DNA of 64,000 bases from Pyxidicoccus parkwaysis. GTDB lineage: Bacteria > Myxococcota > Myxococcia > Myxococcales > Myxococcaceae. The notes under the pieces are model-generated. The model made no database searches. It was not told where the DNA came from and saw only the letters and a list, made by a program, of their open reading frames with translations. The stretch lies in contig NZ_CP071090.1 in the NCBI RefSeq assembly GCF_017301735.1, forward strand, positions 5,570,001 through 5,634,000, given 5' to 3'. This document shows, in pieces, positions 59,939 through 64,000 of the stretch (the first letter of the stretch is position 1; the number at the start of each line of letters is the position of its first letter). The position numbers and the translations under genes were made by a program.

Positions 59939-60748
59939 ATGACTGGCATCCCTGTTCGCGGCACGCTGCTCCTGGCCGCGTGTCTGCTGGCCGCCCCTGT
60001 CTTCGCGCAGGCACCAAAGCCCAAGGAGAGCGGCACACCGGCCCATGGCTCCACGGGCCCGCGAGTGACGTGGCTCGGACACGCGGCGTTCGAGATTGTC
60101 TCCCCCGGAGGCACGCGGCTGCTCATCGACCCGTGGCTGACGGAGAACCCGAAGACGCCGGCTGAATGGAAGCAATTGGCTCGCTTCGGGCAGGAGGGCG
60201 AGAAGCCCAAGGCCATCCTGGTGACGCACGCGCACGGAGACCACGCACCGGACGTGCCCGAACTGGCCCGCATCAGCGGCGCGCTCGTGGTCAGCACCGG
60301 CGAGCACCTGCGCGCGATGAAGATTCCCGAGGCCCAGCAATACAGCGTCAACGCGGGCGGCTCATTCCAGCTCGGTGACGTCACGGTGCACGCGGTGCCG
60401 GCGATGCACTCGACGGACCCGGGTGGGCGGCCGCTCGGCTACGTGGTGACGTTCGCCGACGGGCGCTCGCTGTACCACACGGGCGACACCTGGCTCTTCG
60501 GAGACATGGCCCTCATCCAGGAGCTGTACCACCCGGACATCATCCTGCTCACCACCGGGGGCGGCCGCTGGGGGCTCGATCCGAAGACGGCGGCGCTCGC
60601 GGTGAAGAAGTACTTCCGCCCGTCGCTCATCATCCCCATGCACTTCGGCACCTTCGAGGAGCTCTCACCGGAGCCCGAGGTGCGCGCCGCCTTCGCCAAT
60701 GACAAGCGCGTGCGCTTCCTCACGCCGGGACAGGCCACCGTGCTGTAA
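59939..60748 (+). CDS. Exported metallo-beta-lactamase-fold hydrolase (UlaG-like)
   Basis: A 269-residue protein. Signal peptide (GTLLLAACLLAAPVFAQA), then an MBL fold: VTWLGHAAFEIVSPGGTRLLIDPWLTENP, VTHAHGDH (H97-x-H99-x-D101-H102), a His near VPAMHSTDP, DTWLFGDMALIQELYHPDIILL and PMHFGTF as the last zinc-ligand region. This set is typical of UlaG-like metal-dependent hydrolases. GAGGAG five bases before the ATG supports 59939 over a GTG at 59933. A periplasmic location is unusual for UlaG homologues, which are mostly cytosolic. Substrate unknown. Confidence 0.9.
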   Translation: MTGIPVRGTLLLAACLLAAPVFAQAPKPKESGTPAHGSTGPRVTWLGHAAFEIVSPGGTRLLIDPWLTENPKTPAEWKQLARFGQEGEKPKAILVTHAHGDHAPDVPELARISGALVVSTGEHLRAMKIPEAQQYSVNAGGSFQLGDVTVHAVPAMHSTDPGGRPLGYVVTFADGRSLYHTGDTWLFGDMALIQELYHPDIILLTTGGGRWGLDPKTAALAVKKYFRPSLIIPMHFGTFEELSPEPEVRAAFANDKRVRFLTPGQATVL

Positions 60749-60839
60749 GCCCATCGGCCGCGCGTTCAACGCCAGCGGCTTCGCGGCACGACGCTCGAGC
60801 GGGAGCACGGGCAGCCAGGTCCAGGCGGCCCGTGACGCT

Positions 60840-61559
60840 TCAGCGAGAGCGCGGCGCGCGCGGCGCACGACGGCGCGGTGATGGCACCCTGCCCCGCCGC
60901 GCATGCACCTTCGGCTTGCGAGCCGCGGGCTTCTTCCCGCTGGTGATGCCCTGGCTCTCCAGCACGATGCGACTCAGCAGCGCGTACACGGGCGCGGGGT
61001 CGAAGCTCTCGTCGAGCAGGTGGTGCAGCGACAGCCCGTCCACGCACGCCTTCACGATGGCCGCGTAGTGGTGGTCCAGTGGCTCCGGCTTCGCGCCCTC
61101 GCCGTTGCGGACGGCGGCCACGGTGAGGGCCACCTCCTCGCCCACGCACTGGAGCATCTCCGCCACCGCGGGCTTGAGCTCCTTGTTGTGCAGCCCCATG
61201 GCGAACAGCTCGTAGCGCACGCGGAACTGCTCCGGCGTCTCCTTCAGCAGCTTCTCGCCCCAGGCGAAGCTCGCGGCGGCGAGCTGCTCGTGCGGCGTCT
61301 CCTCTCGCAGGCGCTTCAGCTCGTCCATGTACTTCTGGCGAGCCGCCTTCGCGACGGCGAGCAGCAGCGCGTCCTTGCTGCCGAAGTAGTAGTGCACCAG
61401 GCCCTGGTTCACCCCGGCCTCCTTCGCCACCTCCTTCACCGTCGTCGCGTCGTACCCGCGCTCGGAGAGCACGCGGTACCCCGCGGCGATGAGCCGCTCC
61501 CGGGCATCCGGTTCCGGCGTTGAGGCAGGCGTCTTCGTTCCGCTGCGTGGACGGGCCAT
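60840..61559 (-). CDS. TetR family transcriptional regulator of the RND efflux operon
   Basis: A 239-residue repressor. The HTH (residues 18-62: DARERLIAAGYRVLSERGYDATTVKEVAKEAGVNQGLVHYYFGSKDALL) is canonical TetR. The ligand-binding domain follows, and a Lys/Arg-rich tail (KKPAARKPKVHARRGRVPSPRRR) ends the protein. It is divergent from the outer-membrane/RND genes, and two palindromes between the start codons (61641-61673) are probable operators; repression lifted by an exported compound is the usual logic of such loci. Inducer unknown. Confidence 0.94.
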   Translation of the reverse strand: MARPRSGTKTPASTPEPDARERLIAAGYRVLSERGYDATTVKEVAKEAGVNQGLVHYYFGSKDALLLAVAKAARQKYMDELKRLREETPHEQLAAASFAWGEKLLKETPEQFRVRYELFAMGLHNKELKPAVAEMLQCVGEEVALTVAAVRNGEGAKPEPLDHHYAAIVKACVDGLSLHHLLDESFDPAPVYALLSRIVLESQGITSGKKPAARKPKVHARRGRVPSPRRRAPRAPRSR

Positions 61560-61640
61560 GCAGTTCCAATAGGTCAGTCGATGTAGGCCCGCAAGGGCAG
61601 CCGGCCAACCTGCCTTGACAACGCGCGTCAGCAGCCTTAG

Positions 61641-61673
61641 TTAGTCGTGTAGCTAATTTAGTCGAACGACTAA
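61641..61673. promoter_or_regulatory. Two palindromic TetR operator candidates
   Basis: Site 2, TTAGTCGAACGACTAA (61658-61673), has perfect 7-bp arms. Site 1, TTAGTCGTGTAGCTAA (61641-61656), keeps the left half-site exactly. The centres are 17 bp apart, in the AT-rich segment between the divergent tetR and outer-membrane protein genes, where -10 elements (TAGCTAAT-like) would overlap them. Confidence 0.7.
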
Positions 61674-61689
61674 AACCTGGAGGCAAACG

Positions 61690-62325
61690 ATGCGCGTCTC
61701 GTCCCTGAATGCTGTGACCAAGGCTGTCCTGATGGCGGTTCCCCTGCTGGCCGCGCCCGCGCTCGCGGACGACAACGGCGAGCAGATTCCTCCCCGGGAG
61801 CGCGAGCGCCGGGGCGCGGTGTTGCTGGAGGTGACGCCGCCCGCGCTGGACGGCTCCATGTACGGCGTGCGCCTGGACATCGCGCCGTCGATGACGGGCC
61901 CGTTCTCCTTCGGCCTGATGGGCCGCGCCGGGCAGTGGGGCAACTCGATTGGCACGAAGACGCGCTTCAGCGGCGTGGGCGCCAGCGAGGTGAAGCTGAA
62001 CTACGCGGTGGGCGTGGACGGCCGCTACACGGTGGCCAGCTTCGCGAACGACACGCTGAAGCCCTTCGTGGGCCTGACGCTGGGCATGGAGGAGTTCGTG
62101 GGCCGCTCGGGCAAGGGCCCCTCGGAGAACGCCACCACGACGGCGTTCCTGGAGCCCGCGGCCGGCATGATGTGGCAGCCGGGCAATGGCCGCATCGGCC
62201 TGTCCGCTCGCGTGGGCCCGGGCTTCACCTTCACGGACGTGCGTACGCTGGACGTGCGCGCCGGCAACCTCGAATTGCGCAAGGTCTACCCCACGGCCTC
62301 GCTGGGTCTGCTCGTCGTCCTCTGA
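61690..62325 (+). CDS. Outer-membrane beta-barrel-like protein of the efflux operon
   Basis: A 211-residue protein. Signal peptide (VTKAVLMAVPLLAAPALAD), then beta-strand-rich sequence with alternating hydrophobic residues (YGVRLDIAPSMTGPFSFGLMGRAG, EVKLNYAVGVDGRYTVASF, LKPFVGLTLGMEEFVG, GLSARVGPGFTFTDVRTL) ending YPTASLGLLVVL, whose hydrophobic C-terminus suits outer-membrane barrels. It is too small and too unlike TolC to be the efflux channel. TGGAGG precedes the ATG. Its place directly after the TetR operators suggests it is the first gene of the regulated operon, though 195 bp separates it from the adaptor gene. Confidence 0.78.
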   Translation: MRVSSLNAVTKAVLMAVPLLAAPALADDNGEQIPPRERERRGAVLLEVTPPALDGSMYGVRLDIAPSMTGPFSFGLMGRAGQWGNSIGTKTRFSGVGASEVKLNYAVGVDGRYTVASFANDTLKPFVGLTLGMEEFVGRSGKGPSENATTTAFLEPAAGMMWQPGNGRIGLSARVGPGFTFTDVRTLDVRAGNLELRKVYPTASLGLLVVL

Positions 62326-62520
62326 GCTGAGTGTCTCGCCTCGCCTGGCACCGGCCTCGAGCCGGATGCCGGGCGGCGGGCGGTGAAGTCCTCCGCCCGA
62401 GCAGTGTCGTTCCTCCCGTGACGGCAGGCCCCACTCCCAGCGCCGCCGCATCGGGAGCGGCGTGAGCCCAAGCCGCCGGGACGCCATCTTCCCGCCCGTC
62501 CCGCCCCCGGAGCCCACTCC

Positions 62521-63645
62521 ATGTCGAAGCCGTCCCAGGCCGCCATCCTCGCGGTCGCGTCTCTCATTCTGTTCGCGTGCGGCCGCACGCCGCCTCCGCC
62601 CCAGCCCGCCACGGCGGTGAAGGTGGCTACCGTCGGCACGGCGGAGACGCGCTCCGACGCGCGCTTCTCCGCGGAGATTCAGCCCGCGACGCGCGTGGAG
62701 CTCGCGTTCAAGGTCGGTGGTTACGTCGACGGCATCGCCCGGGTCCGCGACGCGGATGGCGCGTGGCGGCTGGTGCAGGAAGGCGACACCGTGAAGGACG
62801 GCATGGAGCTGGTCACGCTGCGCAAGACGGACTTCGCGCAGAAGCTGGCCGAGGCCCAGGCCGCGCTCGCGCAGGCCCGCGCCACCGAGGAGCAGGCGCA
62901 GATCAACTTCGACCGCACCAGCAAGCTCGTCGCGCAGGAGGTGGCCACTCCCGCGCAGCTCGACACGGCCCGCACGCAGCGCGACAGCGCCGCAGGTGCC
63001 GCCGCCGTGGCCATGGCCCGTGTCGAGGAAGCCCGCACCGCCCTGGCCGACGCGACGCTGCGCTCACCGCTGGAGGGCGTGGTCCTCAAGCGCGCCGTCG
63101 AGGTAGGCGCCCTCGCCGCCCCCGGCACCGTCGCCTACTCCGTCGCGGAGACGCGCAGCGTCCGCGTCGTCTTCGGCGTCCCGGACACCCTCCTGCCGAG
63201 CGTGCGGCTGGGCGCGCCCCAGGCTGTCACCACAGCGGCCTTCCCAAACCAGACCTTCGAGGGACGCATCTCCCGCATCGCCCCATCGGCGGACCCGAAG
63301 GGCCGCGTCTTCGCGGTGGAGGTCTCCATCCCCAACGCGGACCAGCGCCTGAAGCCCGGCATGGTGGCGGCGCTGGCCCTGCACCATGACGGCGCGCCCA
63401 CGCCCGAGCAGCTCCTCATTCCCCTCTCCTCGGTGGTGCGCTCGCCGAAGAATCCCCAGGGCTTCTCCGTCTTCGTCCTCGACGAGGCGGGCGGCAAGCC
63501 CACGGCCCACCTCCGGGACGTGGAATTGGGCGAGTACCTGGGCTCCATCATCCCCGTGCGCAAGGGACTGACGGCCGGCGAGCGCATCGTCGTCACCGGC
63601 GCCAGCCTCCTGTCCGACGGTGAAGCGCTCGAGGTGATTCCGTGA
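62521..63645 (+). CDS. RND efflux periplasmic adaptor (membrane fusion) lipoprotein
   Basis: A 374-residue HlyD/AcrA-type adaptor. Lipobox LFAC (C20). Domains: beta-barrel/lipoyl halves (ATRVELAFKVGGYVDGIARVRD, VQEGDTVKDGMELVTLRKTDF), an alpha-hairpin (AEAQAALAQARATEEQAQINFDRTSKLVAQEVATPAQLDTARTQRDSAAG), the second lipoyl half (ATLRSPLEGVVLKRAVEVGALAAPGTVAYSVAE) and barrel domains ending VTGASLLSDGEALEVIP. It links an inner-membrane RND pump to an outer-membrane channel. The stop overlaps the permease start (GTGA). No TolC gene is visible in the window. Confidence 0.94.
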   Translation: MSKPSQAAILAVASLILFACGRTPPPPQPATAVKVATVGTAETRSDARFSAEIQPATRVELAFKVGGYVDGIARVRDADGAWRLVQEGDTVKDGMELVTLRKTDFAQKLAEAQAALAQARATEEQAQINFDRTSKLVAQEVATPAQLDTARTQRDSAAGAAAVAMARVEEARTALADATLRSPLEGVVLKRAVEVGALAAPGTVAYSVAETRSVRVVFGVPDTLLPSVRLGAPQAVTTAAFPNQTFEGRISRIAPSADPKGRVFAVEVSIPNADQRLKPGMVAALALHHDGAPTPEQLLIPLSSVVRSPKNPQGFSVFVLDEAGGKPTAHLRDVELGEYLGSIIPVRKGLTAGERIVVTGASLLSDGEALEVIP

Positions 63646-64000
63646 GCGCCTCGCACGGAGAGGGCCACGGCTCGCACGAGGCGAAGGAGCGCGCCCGTGA
63701 CGAGGAGATGGTCCAGAAGACGCACAACACCGCGCGCTACTTCACCGAGCAGCGCCAGGTGGCGTGGGTGTTCCTCCTCTTCACGCTGGTGTGGGGCGTC
63801 TACGGCTACCTGAAGATGCCAAAGGCGAAGGACCCGGTCATCGCGGTCCGCGTGGCCGTGGCCACGTGCATCTGGCCCGGCGCCGAGGCGGAGAAAATCG
63901 AGCAGCTCGTCACCCGCAAAATCGAGCAGAAGATTTCGGAGAACGCCTCCGTCGAGAAGGTGGAGTCCATCAGTCGCACCAGCCTGTCCGTCGTCTACGT
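63642..64000 (+). CDS. RND efflux permease, truncated by window end
   Basis: The N-terminal 119 residues of an AcrB/MexB-like proton-driven pump are visible. A His/Glu/Lys-rich cytosolic extension of about 32 residues precedes the first membrane helix (VAWVFLLFTLVWGVYGYLKM). The porter-domain start follows: PVIAVRVAVATCIWPGAEAEKIEQLVTRKIEQKISENASVEKVESISRTSLSVVYV, with the WPGA-AE-IE motif typical of the family. The GTG start overlaps the adaptor stop (GTGA). The long charged N-terminus is unusual, since most RND permeases begin with a short segment before helix 1. Substrate class cannot be told from this fragment. Confidence 0.93.
   Translation, partial: MSASHGEGHGSHEAKERARDEEMVQKTHNTARYFTEQRQVAWVFLLFTLVWGVYGYLKMPKAKDPVIAVRVAVATCIWPGAEAEKIEQLVTRKIEQKISENASVEKVESISRTSLSVVY

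Overview
The window is GC-rich bacterial DNA, almost fully coding, and reads as a chromosomal segment of a myxobacterium (Myxococcaceae-like: Myxococcus, Corallococcus, Pyxidicoccus). Indicators are the AgmX/PglI-type C-terminal domain, many FHA and Ser/Thr-kinase proteins, numerous lipoproteins, a Tad-like apparatus resembling the Kil contact-dependent killing system of M. xanthus, a good sigma-54 promoter, and Pro/Ala-rich linkers. No rRNA, tRNA, CRISPR array, insertion sequence or phage integrase was seen.

Layout. 1-12.7 kb: metabolic and hypothetical genes: the 3' end of an M6 (immune inhibitor A-like) protease, Kup potassium transporter, AlkZ-like glycosylase, a D-threonine aldolase/D-serine dehydratase family enzyme, a macro-like plus nucleoside-deoxyribosyltransferase/TIR-like fusion, a styrene-monooxygenase-type flavoprotein, a PanE-like reductase and several small envelope proteins. 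13.1-14.7 kb: a probable 4-hydroxymandelate synthase next to an MbtH protein, two accessories of non-ribosomal peptide synthesis with no NRPS in the window. 14.7-22 kb: an atypical LuxR-type regulator, an RDD/SpoIIM pair, a J-domain protein, DivIVA-like/DUF167/metallopeptidase genes and a sigma-54-controlled small gene. 22-41.5 kb: a long run of minus-strand genes. In transcription order these are a Ser/Thr kinase, glyQ-glyS, a terminator, two lipoproteins, an RHH-FHA protein, a prepilin peptidase, a secretin, an FHA-CpaF ATPase, an FHA-TPR protein and polA. The two lipoproteins through the FHA-TPR protein form a Tad/Kil-like locus.

41.9-51.7 kb: an accessory plus-strand cluster. It holds a LysM protein, an exported protein, a probable lipoprotein, a 1476-residue M15 peptidase with a degenerate M23-like domain, and a 692-residue protein ending in a T4-lysozyme-like GH24 domain. 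The wall-degrading proteins have no signal peptide while the two genes before them encode exported proteins, the layout expected of delivered peptidoglycan-hydrolase effectors with periplasmic protection. This is the best candidate for an undescribed system here.

51.7-64 kb: DbpA helicase, a pentapeptide-repeat protein, a TPR-cyclic-nucleotide-binding protein, a MmcQ/YjbR protein with in-frame 18-bp repeats, a 46-bp-period tandem repeat, DUF4833 and Cys-rich secreted proteins, an AraC regulator, a class-2-type lipase, a metallo-beta-lactamase-fold hydrolase, and finally a TetR-regulated RND efflux operon with two palindromic operators, whose permease runs off the window end. Functions are inferred from motifs read directly in the sequence; no database search was possible.
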